Shown here one piece after another: positions 1 through 11,471 of a stretch of 64,000 bases of DNA (position 1 is its first letter; each line of letters starts with the position of its first letter). The stretch is from Sisyra terminalis (taxonomy: Eukaryota; Arthropoda; Insecta; Neuroptera; Sisyridae). Below the pieces are notes generated by a model, which worked only from the letters and a program-made list of their open reading frames with translations, ran no database searches and was not told the DNA's origin. The DNA is taken from assembly GCA_958496175.1 (NCBI GenBank), contig OY292277.1:9362001-9426000 (forward strand), read 5' to 3'. The position numbers and the translations under genes are program-made.

Positions 1-53
1 TTTCCATCATACATCGCCATATTATGACCATTTATGACCATATTATGACCATG
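1..53. repeat. short tandem repeat at window start
   Basis: A 12-base motif close to TATTATGACCAT occurs two to three times, directly before a foldback element. It may be the damaged left end of that element or local slippage. Confidence 0.4.
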
Positions 54-835
54 ATTCAAAAAAAATTATGATTTTTTTTTTCTTAATTATATCGAAAATA
101 TTGTTGAGAATGACAAAAAAAAAGCCTGTGTAAGTTTAAGCTCTTAATATTAATATTAAGAGGTGCCGCATCGCAAATTTCGCTTTTCCATTTAAATAAC
201 ATGGGAATAATATTCTCTTGCCCTTTGGAAGTTTATAGCTCACGTTGGTGACAATATTTCGGAATGGCCAAGGTATATTCTTGTAGAAAATTGAACGATC
301 TACAAAAAAGGTCTTCTACAAGTTTTTGATATATTAATTCCTTTAAAAGTTATTCGAGGTCAAAGTTGAACTAAAGAGAAATTTTTATATTTTTTCAATT
401 TTTTGACGCAACCATCAATTTTATGAGAAAATTTTATAGGACATTTTTTGTAGAGCACTTTTTTTCCTATAACTTATCTCTATAAAAGTTTTTGATATTT
501 TTCACAGGTCCTAAGTTATTTGCATTAAACTGAAAATTCCCTGAATAAATATATCAAAAACTTGTTCGAGACCTTTTTTGTAGATCGTTCAATTTTCTAC
601 AAGAATATACCTTGGCCATTCCGAAATATTGTCACCAACGTGAGCTATAAAATCCCAAAGTGCAAGAGAATATTGTTCCCGTGTTATTTAAATGGAAAAT
701 CTAAATTTGCGATGCGGCACCTCTTAATATTAATATTAAGAGCCTAAACTTTCACAGTTTTTTTTTTGTCATTCCCAACAATATTTTCGATATAATTAAG
801 AAAAAAAAAATCATATTTTTTTTTGAATCAGTCTA
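54..835. mobile_element. foldback element, family 1, internally deleted copy
   Basis: Bases 54-345 and 543-835 are inverted copies of each other. The shared landmarks are a run reading GCTCTTAATATTAATATTAA, the stretch GTGCCGCATCGC, and a conserved piece around TCTACAAAAAAGGTC. The right end is GAATCAGTCTA, as in the complete copy at 36940-37952, but the left end has lost the matching TAGACT. The inner part of one arm is also missing. It has no convincing coding capacity; the 61-codon frame at 562-747 is simply arm sequence and recurs on the minus strand in the second copy. It is probably a non-autonomous DNA transposon. Confidence 0.8.
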
Positions 836-837
836 GT

Positions 838-2059
838 ATCCCCATCATATCAGCGAAAAATTTCAAGTCTTTATGGTTTTTTTTTTGTAGTAATTTCAAT
901 TTTTAACGCAGAGTACTTCATAGTACAAAGCTTAAAGTTGAGTTTCTCGCATTGGTTGATGATATTAAAAGCCGAGATTTTCCCTGCGGACGTAATTATT
1001 GACAAACAGGAAATTTATAAAAAATTTCATTTATCATCTATTATTTTTTAGTTCCGTAAATAAAAAAAAGTTATAAAATGCATGATATTGTAGTATAAGT
1101 TATCAATTTCAAAGATCCAATATGATTTTCAGCAAAATCCTACACATTTGTAAAGAAATAAAAATTTTCCCAATATGTAGTGCGCAAAGAGCTGGTGCGC
1201 AATCAGATCTCATGCAAAAAAAAAAAGCACTAGCGCTTTTGATATAAATTTCCGGCCAAACTATGGCATTTATGAAAAATTCGTAAAGAATCTTTTTTGT
1301 AGGAAATATCCTCAGCTTTCATTTTGATAATAACTATTTTATTTGTATCTAGCACGGTTTAAAAGTTATAAGGAAGAAATAAAAAAATTCTCGGTGACGG
1401 ATGTTTAACATACTTATTGGTGAATACATGTACTACTAGTGTTGTTTCTACTACTAATACTTTGCCTATTGATTTCCTTATGCACAACTGATTACCTAAA
1501 GAGCTTTTAATTCTAAATAAATTACATACATTACACACCAACATTCAAAATATAATCTAAATTACCTATACTTATAAAATGTGCAAAAATTATTCAAATT
1601 TTTCTCTTATTTTAGTAATAAACAAAACTCATAATTACTTGTTCCAATTTTTACAACTCAAATCGTTGCATGTTTCAAATGTAGCAACTTATATAGCGTT
1701 AATAATTCGTATTATTAACAAAAAAAAAATATTCTTGAATTTCTCGTTTTTAATGTGGTGGATGTCGAAAAGTTTTAACCACACCATTATTGTGAAACTT
1801 TTGCTGATAAGTGGTTTCGATAAATTCTAATGATTTCAACAAAGTTTTTCTTTGACAATCGTTTTCATTATTCAAAACTACCTGGGTAACTTTTATTTCG
1901 TCGCATTTTAATATTTCATGCAGAAAATATTACTTTAGTAACTTTTTAAGTTTGTATGTATGTGTCCAAAACTTTATTAATATTCTTCGAACGATTTTTG
2001 AGTTACAAATGAATCGTTTTCTTCTTCCGGTGTTATTTTTTAAAATTTATTTATTACGT
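838..2059. other. no gene seen; AT-rich
   Basis: No frame here resembles a protein I know, and the short frames are low-complexity. One sub-motif, CTTTTTTGTAGGAAAT near 1291, is shared with the foldback families, so part of this stretch is probably decayed TE. Confidence 0.5.
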
Positions 2060-3295
2060 TTTTATTTGGTAAGACTACGAAATTTTTTTTTTTTGAATTT
2101 TTCATCAACTGTTCTTGTAGGAAATTTAATTTTCTACAAAAAAGGTATTGAGGTAGTTTTTTCGTAATTCTAACGGGTAAAAAGTTATTAAGCTTTAAAA
2201 CTCGCTACTGAGCAAATTTGAACGAAGATAGTTTCAAAGTAATTTGTTGAAGCAATGGACAATATTACAAGATAATTTAATGAATTTTCATGGATTTGAA
2301 ATGATTCTCAACTTTTTGAAAACTTTTTTGGTGATTGCATGTATTTATTCAAAATTTATCAAACTTTAGACTATTTATAATATAATTAACAAATGTTTTT
2401 TGGCGAAGTACGAACTGTGAATTATGAATGATTGTTTTTATTACAATTTGGTTATTTTGGATATATTTGAATTTTATTACGAAATTGGAATCAAGAGCAA
2501 GCTAGTACTTATGGATGAATACTGAATTTAACTCTTTTATTTAAGAAAAAATTATAAATTACATAATTAAATACTTTGTAACAGAAAATGTGATACAACA
2601 TGGATTCTAAAATCACCTGATTAAATTTTCTTTTATTGAGAGTATTTAAAGTTCAATAACTTTTTCCCCATTAGAATTACGAAAAAATTACTAGCGTACT
2701 TTTTTGAAGAGAATTTAATTTCCTACAAGAGTAATTGATCTAAATTAAAAAAAAAAAAATTCTTAGTTTTACCGGATAAAAACGTAAAAATTTTTTTTAC
2801 GTTTTTATTTGGTAAGACTACGAAATTTTTTTTTTTTTTTGAATTTTTCATCAACTGTTGTAGGAAATTCAATTCTCTACAAAAAAGGTATTGAGATAGT
2901 TTTTTCGTAATTCTAACGGGTAAAAAGTTATTAAGCTTTAAAACTAGCTACTGAGCAAATTTGAAATTTATAGTTTCAAAGTAATTTGTTGAAGGAATGG
3001 ACAATTTACAAGATAATTTTAAAAATTTTCATGAATTTGAAATGATTCTCAACTTTTTGAAAACATTTTTGGTGATTGCATGTATTTATTTCAAAATTTA
3101 TCAAACTCTAGACTATTTATAATATAATTAACAAATGTATTTTGGCGCAGTACGAACTGTGAATTATGAAAGATTATTTTTATTACAATTTAGATAACTT
3201 TTACCCCATTAGAATTACGAAAAAATTACTAGAGTACTTTTTTGAAAAGAATTCCATTTCCTACAAGAGTAATTGATCCAAATTAAAAAAAAAAA
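2060..3295 (+). repeat. direct duplication of a foldback-like segment
   Basis: Two direct copies of a ~450-bp segment (about 2065-2470 and 2800-3195) share a stretch starting ATTTGGTAAGACTACG and a later CGTAATTCTAACGGGTAAAA. Between and after them lie inverted pieces (2675-2740 and 3205-3290, reading ATTAGAATTACGAAAAAATT), so the unit is itself partly palindromic. The internal CTACAAAAAAGGTATTGAG resembles the motif in the two other foldback families. It carries no gene. Confidence 0.7.
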
Positions 3296-3299
3296 TTAC

Positions 3300-4499
3300 G
3301 TGTTATTTAAATGGGAAAAAAGACATTCATTGAGCTTTCGTGGAGAATCAAGATATCAACCTGCGCTTTGGAGGGAATTTTTTATGCCTTAGAAAAGCGT
3401 TTAAGATGATAGGCAAAAAACTTTTTTTTTTTTGGACCACTCTAATAGTTCCAAGTAAAACTATACAAAATGCACTTCTATGTTCTTGAATATTTCCTTA
3501 TTAAAATTAAACTTTTTTTCAGCAATACAATTATCATTTATTTACATTAGATAAAGTTTCAGATAGTTTATTATCTCAATTTTGTGAAGCATTTTTATTT
3601 TCGTATACAAGTATGATTAATTATGATGTTTAGGGACATAACATGTTCGTTTTTTTTTTCGTTAAAAAAAAAACTCTATTATCATTTTGTGGGTTATCAG
3701 GTTTCTTTTTTGCTCATTTCAACTGATTAGATTGGAATTCAATGCTTCTGCAAACTCATTTAGCAAAGTCATTTTTTTTATTTTGTAGTTAAATAAAAGA
3801 GTAATTAGCAACGGAGTGAAAAGCAATCTTTTGTAGATAAATTTTTAAAAGCCATTAGCAATTATGTAGAAGTAAAAAAATTCCTTCTAAAATTTCGCCT
3901 GGAATATAAGACAAGAAAAAAATTTGTAATCAATAGTACAGGTTGTTATCATATTGAATCAATGTTACAACCAATTCACATATCGTTTTCGTGACACGAA
4001 AATAAATCAGATGTGTCACGAAAATTCTATCATCCAAACATTGGTCTTACCTACACGAAATTGTTTTCGCTTATTTGGACAATAAATTATAGAAAAGTTT
4101 TATTACTTTAATGTAATACGAAAACGCGAAAAACCGTCGAATAAGCGTTAGTTATTCGTTGGCATATTTATAAAACTAATAAATTTCCTCTGTTTTTTAT
4201 TTTGGTGTAAAAATTATAGAATATTAAACAAAAATTTTAAGAATTTTAGCCTTGCCAGGAATCCAGTTCACCGATGCATCCAAAGCTACATCTTAACATT
4301 GATTTATAAGGCTATAGCATCTAAATTACATAATAGTATTAAATGAAGAATTTATATTTCACGTGGATGTCCCATTTACCTATAAGACGATTATATCCCA
4401 AATTGTATTCAACATAAATCACCCTATACCAGTGTTTCTTAACCAAGGATGCCCTAGGTATTCTTGGGAGTGCGAAAAAAGCACTTAATTATATAAATA
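3300..4499. other. no gene seen; possible hAT end at 4430
   Basis: No coding signal. CAGTGTTTCTTAACCAAGG at 4430 resembles the conserved terminus of hAT-type elements, but I found no partner end or target duplication. Confidence 0.4.
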
Positions 4500-5330
4500 C
4501 TAGTAGTTGCCCGTTGCATTCGCAACTAAAGGTTTTACCTCAATAAAATATTTTATATGAAATAATGTAGAGTTAATCAACAATCAAAATTTTAAATTTA
4601 ATAATCAAAGTGTTATTAATATAAAAAAAAATATCTCAAATTATATTAACAAATAAAATATAAGTGTTTTTTTTATATCATTTTAATATCAACATTTTAA
4701 ATAACGTCATTTCACTAAATTAGTATGAAAGTTTAATACTTATGTAATACTTATATCAAATAAGCGATTTTAAATTTTAGTTCGTTTTTCAACAATCAAA
4801 CTTTTTAAAATCTATTTTATGTTATGAACCAATGGTTGTGATCTGGAGTAATTATATATTCGGCTGAAAAGCATTAGGATACCAATTTTTGCCATATATT
4901 TCACTGTCAATTCAAATATAAAATCTTCGATACTAACTTTTTTCGGTATTTGACCAATTTGAAAACCAATTTTTGCTATTGAAAATAATTAAAATATTCG
5001 AATTTATTTCAACACTTTCCACCAATTTCCAACAATTTTGTATGTACAACGTCCAAATGTGCAAAATAGAATAACTTTTTAGTCATTTTAACTAACATAA
5101 AGAAAGTCATTATTTTTTTCGTTTTACATTGTATTTTCAAATAAAAGTGCACATTTGTGTCGATGAAATTTGGAAAGTGTTTTCCTTATGCGATGCAGAT
5201 ATATAATAAGAAAAGGTTTTTGAAAATTTCTCCCCTAAAAGAGTGAAAAACGGTAGCAAAGTTTGTAAGGGATAACGTTTAATAAACAATCGAAATTTAA
5301 AATTTAATAATCAATCAAAGTCCGTTAAAA
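4500..5330 (-). mobile_element. Helitron-derived segment
   Basis: On the minus strand, GGGCAACTACTAG followed by T has the form of a Helitron 3' end (CTAG, inserted before T; here CTAG is 4500-4503). The interior is related to the complete Helitron at 60625-61639: GTAGAGTTAATCAACAATC near 4568, TTTTCAACAATCAAACTTTT near 4787, and AAAATTTCTCCCCTAAAA near 5223. The shared interior runs in plus orientation while the CTAG end is minus, so this is a rearranged or nested copy. No Rep/helicase coding remains. Confidence 0.6.
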
Positions 5331-5633
5331 GCAAAACGTTATTACTGCTTAGTATAAAACAAAGTTGATTTATTATTAGAAACAAAAACTTAGGGTCTGC
5401 TTAAAAATTTAAACTCTGATAAGTAGATATATCTGAAAAGGTTCAGTTAAGTTTATAAGTAAGGATTAAGTTTTTTAGCTTTCACATATTGTAAACCTGA
5501 AAATTCGAAATACGTATTCACAAATAAATACATTAGTGAGTGAGTACCCCTACCAACGTTTTGAATGCGTAAGTGGGGATAACAGAGCGCATGCGTATAG
5601 CCCATTCTGCACGGATGCACGACAAGATAGCCA

Positions 5634-5635
<2 letters not shown>

Positions 5636-5694
<59 letters not shown>

Positions 5695-5698
5695 TATG
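5636..5698. repeat. (TA)n microsatellite
   Basis: About 26 uninterrupted TA units followed by imperfect TA/TG units. It produces a spurious frame of alternating Tyr-Ile codons. Confidence 0.95.
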
Positions 5699-5953
5699 TG
5701 TGTGCTACCCTATACCGATTAATCAACTTTTTCTGCCAATCGATGGAAAATCATTCGAAGAGGTTTGTGAAAGAATCCGTTTTGATTTTGACAAAATAAT
5801 TAAGTTTTAATTAATTAATTACGAAAAATTTATTATTTAGTCATTGATGCAAAGAAAATAGGGTTTTAGCGAGATATAAAAATAAAAATGCAGAAAAATT
5901 TAGAAAAATATTTGCAACAATAAAACAATAAGAAATATTAACAGGGATCCTAC
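5699..5953. other. no gene seen
   Basis: AT-rich sequence without a recognisable feature between the microsatellite and the next MITE. Confidence 0.4.
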
Positions 5954-6104
5954 TAGGGATTGCAGTCCAGTAAAGTGAGATCCTGCGATCCAGCGGGATC
6001 AATTTTCGGGATCAACCAGCTTAATTTTAGGTTCTGCGGGATCCCGCAGGATCCCGCTGTTACGAAGCCAATCCAGCAAAAATCACACGGGATTGCAATC
6101 CCTA
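5954..6104. mobile_element. MITE with TAGGGATTGCA ends
   Basis: The ends are inverted copies (TAGGGATTGCAGTCC and GGGATTGCAATCCCTA). The GC-richer middle repeats GGGATCC blocks. Two more copies lie in the duplicated region at 16.9-18.0 kb. Size and ends suggest a non-autonomous hAT-like element; the target duplication is not clean. Confidence 0.75.
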
Positions 6105-6534
6105 TTTTCTACCGATCAAAAAAAATGAAAAAAAACCATTTATGAATTTCATTCTATAAAATATTATCTGCCAGACAATTTCGATTATTTAAAGCATAAC
6201 CGTTAGCTATATTAATCGATCTATTTTACTCATAAGGAATATTTTTATGAGAAACTTTAGTTAATTTATTAGATAGCAAAAAGATATCTAAATTCTCAAC
6301 AGTTGAAAAAATTTGAAAAGTAGCCAACAATCAATCAAGAGAAAATGAAAAAGTTCATTCGTTTCGATAGTTTCAACGTGAAAAACGAATTGATCTCTAA
6401 ACGTTGGAAATCTGAAACTAATTGGTTATTAATGGATGTCAATCATATTTTTACTTAGTTTCTAAAACCAAAACTAATCGATTGTTGTAGAAAGAAAAAA
6501 AATCAATATCAACTCTAATTGACCTTAAAGCCGG
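6105..6534. other. no gene seen
   Basis: AT-rich sequence with many stops between the MITE and a mariner relic. It may include the eroded 5' end of the mariner. Confidence 0.4.
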
Positions 6535-7572
6535 TGTACCAATTCAATGTGAAATTCAGAGAAAAATTTGATTTTGTCAAAATAACAGTTACATTGTTAA
6601 GTTGGGTGAAGAATATGGAAAGCATGCTCCATCAATAGAAACATGTAAATTTTGGTTTTGGCGTTTTAAAAGCGGTAATTTTGGTACCAGTGACAAAAAA
6701 CGTAAAAGTAGATCATTATGTTTGAAGACGCAGAGTTGGAAGATTTATTAGATCAATAATTATGTCCAAATCAAGAAAAGCTCGCGGAAAGTGAGTCAAC
6801 AAGTGGTTTCTAATAATCTAAAGGTTATGGGTATGGTGCAAAAACAGGGAAACTGGGATCAGCTGACACTTAAGTCAAAAGACGTCGAACGTCATTTCTT
6901 CACGACGAAAACTGCTCCAAAGGAAAAAGCGGAAGAGTTTTTGAATAGAATTTTAACGAAGAACAAAAAAAGGATCCAATTCAACAATCCAAAGATGAGA
7001 AATCTTGGGGTAAACCTAGCCAACCTCAATCCATCAACTTCAACCGCAAAACCGAGGATTCATTACAAAAAATTATCGCTATGCATTTGGTGGGATCAAA
7101 TCCGAATAATCAATTACAAGTTACTCCAACCAAATAAACCTATTACTGAGGAACTTTACCAGAAATCAAGAAAAACTCGCGGAAATTTTTGAGAGAGTCA
7201 ACAAGTGGTTTCAAAAGGTTTCTAAAGGTTATGGGTATAAAGGAAAAACATAGAAACTAGGTTCTGTAAAAACTTTAGTCAAGAGATGTCGAACACCGCT
7301 TCTTCACAGCTAAAAAGTGCTCTAAAGGTAACAATGGAAGGCTATTTGCATAGAATTGTGAAGGGGGGTTAAAAAATAACTAAACTCAATCCATCAACTT
7401 CAACAGCAAAACCCAAGATTCATGATAAAAAATTATCGCTGTGCATTTGGTAGGATCAAATCCGAGTAATTAATTACAAGTTATTCCAACTTAATAAAAC
7501 TGGTGATTACTGGGGAACTTTACCAACAACATTTAATGCAATTGAGCCAAGAATTGAATCTTAAACGCCCTC
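6535..7572 (+). pseudogene. mariner-type transposase relic, N-terminal and middle part
   Basis: Translated pieces follow a mariner transposase in order: YGKHAPSIETCKFWFWRFKS (helix-turn-helix region), then VVSNNLKVMGMVQKQGNW, then LKSKDVERHFFT, then LCIWWDQ near the catalytic core. They lie in different frames and are broken by stops. The longest open piece is 6791-7192. From about 7170 the middle section is repeated in a second, more decayed copy that again reads through CIW and a Gln-rich stretch, so there was a local duplication. The copy is inactive. The C-terminal part resumes at 8045 after another element. Confidence 0.85.
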
Positions 7573-8044
7573 AACATATAGTCTAGGATCCCACTGCAGA
7601 AAAGTGTAGTGATCGAGTTTATGCTAAGAACCTAATTTTTACGCATATTTATCATCAGGTGAATAAATATCTACTAGGTTGCCTATCAAAATGTGGCCGC
7701 TAGTATTTTTAATTAAATTATTTTTAATTGATTTTTCGCAAAAATTTAATTGATTTGTTTTTAAAATAAAATATCGTCCACTTCACGGCAATATATATAA
7801 AGACTTTGAAAAATCAGGGTTGCCGTTGCGCACTTGACCGCACCTCTTCGCAGCCAGGTGTAAACAGGTATGATTTTGGGCCCTTTTTACGTTCATAACG
7901 TGCATTTATGATTTTTATATCAAATTAAAGCTATTTTTTTTCTCATTATTATGATATACGGTTGCCTAATTAAATCTGGCCGCAAATAAGGGTTGCTGGC
8001 TGCTAAAGATGGTAAAAATATTAAAAATAGAGTGAAAGAGAGCT
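7573..8044. mobile_element. element with TAGTCTAGGATCC end, one-ended copy
   Basis: It starts TAGTCTAGGATCCCACTGCA and matches 20034-20510 closely over its whole length, including GGGTTGCCGTTGCGCACTTG and GAGTGAAAGAGAGCTAG. The inverted right half seen in the other copy is missing. It sits inside a mariner relic whose coding order continues at both sides, so it inserted after the mariner. Confidence 0.75.
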
Positions 8045-8215
8045 AGCGCGTAACACCATCAGTCAGACGAGGACTTTAATGGGATATCTGACCCACCCGC
8101 GTTATTCCCCGGATATTGTCCTGTTCGATTATCACTTATTTGATTCATGAAACAATGGCTTGGTCCAACACTTCATATCTTATAAAGACATCAAAAGTGG
8201 GATCACCAATTTACT
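8045..8215 (+). pseudogene. mariner transposase relic, C-terminal part
   Basis: Translation gives HPRYSPDIVLFDYHLF with frame breaks, recognisable as the mariner block that holds the last catalytic Asp. It is followed by a degraded piece matching the segment before the C-terminus. It continues the relic that ends at 7572. Confidence 0.75.
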
Positions 8216-8577
8216 AATAATTAATCTTTTTCTTTTTATTTTGGAATAATTTAAAAATGAATCTTCTAAACCATAATAATGCAGTGTAATGTGTGTTCTT
8301 GAATCGCCTCAAAGGCCGAGGAATTGTTTTTAAAAGGAATTCGTAAGCTGCTTGAGAGATGGGAAAAAGTAATCGATGTCTATTGATTATTGATTGTTGT
8401 CTACTGATTGATGAGTAAATTGATTGTTGCAGTTTATTTAAATAAAACCTTAAAAATATCATAACATAATGGCACACCTAAAGCATATATTAACAACAAT
8501 GCACAATATTAAATTAAGTTTAAAAAATAGATATTTAATTTTTTTTCGCTTTTAGGTATAGAAGAACTAAACACCTA
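8216..8577. other. no gene seen
   Basis: AT-rich sequence. The 87-codon minus-strand frame at 8214-8477 has no recognisable similarity. Confidence 0.4.
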
Positions 8578-8869
8578 CAAAGTTTATAAATTGCACAGGT
8601 TGTCCCATTAGAAAAAAAAAATAATGTCATTTGAAGTATTTTGAAATGTTAATCAGTCTGAAGATATGTACATATTGTATAGTGATTGGAAAATTGGTAT
8701 TTTAGTTGAAACTATTGAAACATTGTAACCATAGTAACACTTAAACTTCAAATAGTCTTCAATTAATATATTGTTACCATAGCTACCAATAGTTTATGAA
8801 TTTGAATTTCTTCTGAACTTCTGAATTCTAAGTAGCCATTAGGCTACCTGTGTATTTAATAAATCTTAG
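8578..8869. mobile_element. MITE family with 9-bp TSD, diverged longer copy
   Basis: The ends (CAAAGTTTATAAATTGCACA and CTACCTGTGTATTTAATAAA) match the family seen at 14056, 28130, 38341 and 53239. It is about 140 bp longer because of extra sequence in the middle, and it is the most diverged copy here. Confidence 0.7.
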
Positions 8870-9705
8870 AGTACCTACGTCTTAGCACCTTCAATGCATA
8901 TACAAGGACGACTGATCTTGAAGATCAATTTTCACGGCATAAAAAAATAATAACTAAAACCTATAAATCACTCAAGTAACTTTTATATTTTCTTATTAAA
9001 CATCGATTTTATCAGAAAAAACAAATAATTCCTATAACTTTGTTCCTTCTAAAAACTTTTCCTTGTTACGATTAAAGGTTTTTGAACCGGCAAAGATGGA
9101 AAATGATAACAAAAAAAAGAAAAAAAAAACTAAATTTTTTATACCAAATACAAATTGAAAACCTTGAAAATTAGAGACCATTCTACACATTCATTCATTG
9201 ATAATTAAAATTTCTCTCAACTCCAACTTTCTCTCATCCATTCTGGAAATTTCTCACTCATACCTTTTCCTTTCCGTTCCCACTACTGGCCATCGAAGGT
9301 TGATCACAGAGTGAGGAAAAGAGGAAAAGAGCTACCGACAGGGCCGGACTTGGTATACCCATTGTTTGGGAAATACTTATCTACTCAAAAAATCCTTCTA
9401 ACTTCACCTCAAATTATAAACAATTTCAATTCTTTAATCTTCTGTATCGGTAATTATAGTTATGTGCCAAAGATATGAAAGTGTCTGTGGACCAGGAGGC
9501 CTCCCTGCCGAAGGTTGTTCATAAAAGTAATTAGAGGCAATATCGAGATAAGAAATGATCGAAAATGTTCTGGAAGGGTTTTAAGAAAACAAAAGATTAA
9601 AAGGGTAATAAAACCGGTAAACAAAACATCTTCCAGAACAATCTACGACCAATTATCGATAGAAGGAATCGAAGAATCTAGAAACATCTTCAACCGAATA
9701 TAAAA
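8870..9705. other. no gene seen
   Basis: Intronic or intergenic sequence. A less AT-rich patch at 9230-9520 has no protein resemblance. A 62-codon plus-strand frame at 9515 leads directly into the tandem repeat and may be part of that repeat's source element. Confidence 0.4.
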
Positions 9706-10056
9706 GGACCTAAATCGTCTGATTAAAGAGTCTAACAGTCAAATATAAATAAGTGCAAGTAAGTCAAACATAAATAGTCAAATATAAACAGTTGGTCAAA
9801 TTTAAACAGTGAAATTATGATTATTGTAAAATAGATAAGAGTATTTTGAAATAAATAAGATTTTTGTTATCACATAAATTGGTGTATAAGTCCTGAACTA
9901 ATCCGTCAAATATTATAAGTTATAAATTAACTGTTGAAACGTTACAGTATGTTTACTAAAAATAAACCTGAATAAAACTTGATTGGAAAAAACTTATCTA
10001 TTATCTTACGCATCCCTAAAGGGAGGTGTATCCTCCCTTTCCTTCTTTTAGTACTA

Positions 10057-10265
10057 CAGTATAATCTCACTAATCCAGCACTTCGATAGATCAGCATATC
10101 CAATAATCCGGCACTGTCCCCCACGCCTTCCTCGCCCCTCTATACCTGTGCGCTTTATGAAATGCTTTATTTTATGACTTTTTCACTACAATTCAGTAAT
10201 CCGAAAATTCCAATAATCCGGCACTCTCCGGCTTTTAATAGTGCCGGATTAGTGAGATAACATTG
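10057..10265. mobile_element. pogo-like MITE in tandem unit 1
   Basis: The element is flanked by TA on both sides. Its ends are inverted (CAGTATAATCTCACTAATCC and GGATTAGTGAGATAACATTG). The inner repeats AATCCGGCAC occur near both ends. TA targeting and a CAGT start fit the Tc1/mariner-pogo (Tigger) group, non-autonomous. Confidence 0.8.
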
Positions 10266-10744
10266 TATTTCTTAAATGATATAAAAATCTTTAAGCTCAC
10301 AAGCTAACCACCTAGTTATATTATCTACTAGATAAGACAGGTTTTTTTTTCTGGAAATCTACTGCATGTGTAAAGCCGGCTCTGGTAACCACCAGATGAT
10401 AAAAATAAAGAAAATAATTTAGGCCTAAATCGTCTGATAAAAGAGTCTAACAGTCAAATACAAATAAGTGCAAGTAAGTCAAACATAAATAGTCAAATTT
10501 AAACAGTGAAATTATGATTATTGTAAACTATATAAGAGTATTTTTAAATAAATAAGATTTTTGTTATCACATAAATTGGTGTATTGTTATAAGTCCTGAA
10601 CGAATCCGTCAAATATTATAAGTTATAAATTAACTGTTGAAACGTTACAGTATGTTTACTAAAAATAAGCCTGAATAAAACTTATCTATTATCTCACGCA
10701 TCCCTAAAGAAAGGTGTATCCTCCCTTTCCTTCTTTTAGTACTA

Positions 10745-10955
10745 CAGTATAATCTCACTAATCCGGCACTTCGATAGATCAGCATATCCAATAATTCGGC
10801 ACCCTCCGCCCACGCCTTCCTCGCCCCTCTATACCTGTGCACTCTATGAAATGCTTTATTTTACGACTTTTTCCACTACAATTCAGTAATCCGAAAATTC
10901 CAATAATCCGGCACCCTCCGGTTTTTAATAGTGCCGGATTAGTGAGATAACATTG
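10745..10955. mobile_element. pogo-like MITE in tandem unit 2
   Basis: It is a near copy of the element at 10057-10265 with the same TA flanks and ends, carried along by the tandem duplication. Confidence 0.8.
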
Positions 10956-11298
10956 TATTTCTTAAATGATATAAAAATCTTTAAGCTCGTAAGTTAACCA
11001 CCTAGTTATGTTATCTACTAGATAAGACAGGTTTTTTTTCCGGAAATCTACTGCATCTGTAAAGCCGGCTCTGGTAACCACCAGATGATAAAAATAAAGA
11101 AAATAATTTAGGCCTAAATCGTCTGATAAAAGAGTCTAACAGTCAAATATAAATAAGTGCAAGTAAGTCAAACATAAATAGTCAAATATAAACAGTTGGT
11201 CAAATATAAACAGTGAAATTATGATTATTGTAAAATAAATAACCACCAGATGATAAAAGTAAAGAAAATAATTGAAGAAGCTTGTAAGGCTTTCGTAC

Positions 11299-11471
11299 CT
11301 TCATAAGATGAACCCAATGGCTGATATAAATCGTACGTCAGTGTCGTTTGATCGAACAACGTCAGATAAACGCGTTGCCCAATCGGCCACGGACATTTTA
11401 CACGTCCGATTACGCTGTGGATTATCGTCTGAACATGTCCACTGAAGCCCCATAATCGAGTAGGAATATAT
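11299..11471 (-). CDS. ABHD2: ABHD2-type alpha/beta hydrolase, coding exon 2
   Basis: The minus-strand exon lies between a TTTCAG acceptor (first base 11471) and a GTACGA donor (last base 11299). It translates to PYIPTRLWGFSGHVQT, IIHSVIGRVKCPWPIGQR, VYLTLFDQTTLTYDLYQPLG and SSYEG. This aligns with the segment of ABHD2 that reads YIPPLIWGKSGHIQT and FDLFEPL in the human protein. The 173-bp exon takes up the CC left by exon 1 to complete a Pro codon. ABHD2 (Hydr2 in flies) is a membrane-anchored serine hydrolase with lipase activity in mammals. The nucleophile and the rest of the catalytic triad are encoded further downstream, beyond the left edge. Identity is strong; enzymatic activity cannot be judged from this part. 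Confidence 0.93.

Larger units (their letters stand above)
9706..11240 (+). repeat. tandem duplication, two units plus a partial third
   Basis: Unit 1 is about 9706-10422, unit 2 about 10423-11110, and a partial unit 3 runs to about 11240. Each unit starts near CTAAATCGTCTGAT and ends with GGTAACCACCAGATGATAAA. The same MITE insertion sits at the same place in both complete units, so the duplication came after that insertion. The unit may be a retroelement LTR or a flanking host duplication; I cannot tell which. The array stops about 60 bp short of the splice donor of the ABHD2 exon. Confidence 0.85.

Noticed and set aside
5536..5799. 87-codon plus-strand frame
   Set aside because: Mostly Tyr-Ile codons produced by the TA microsatellite.
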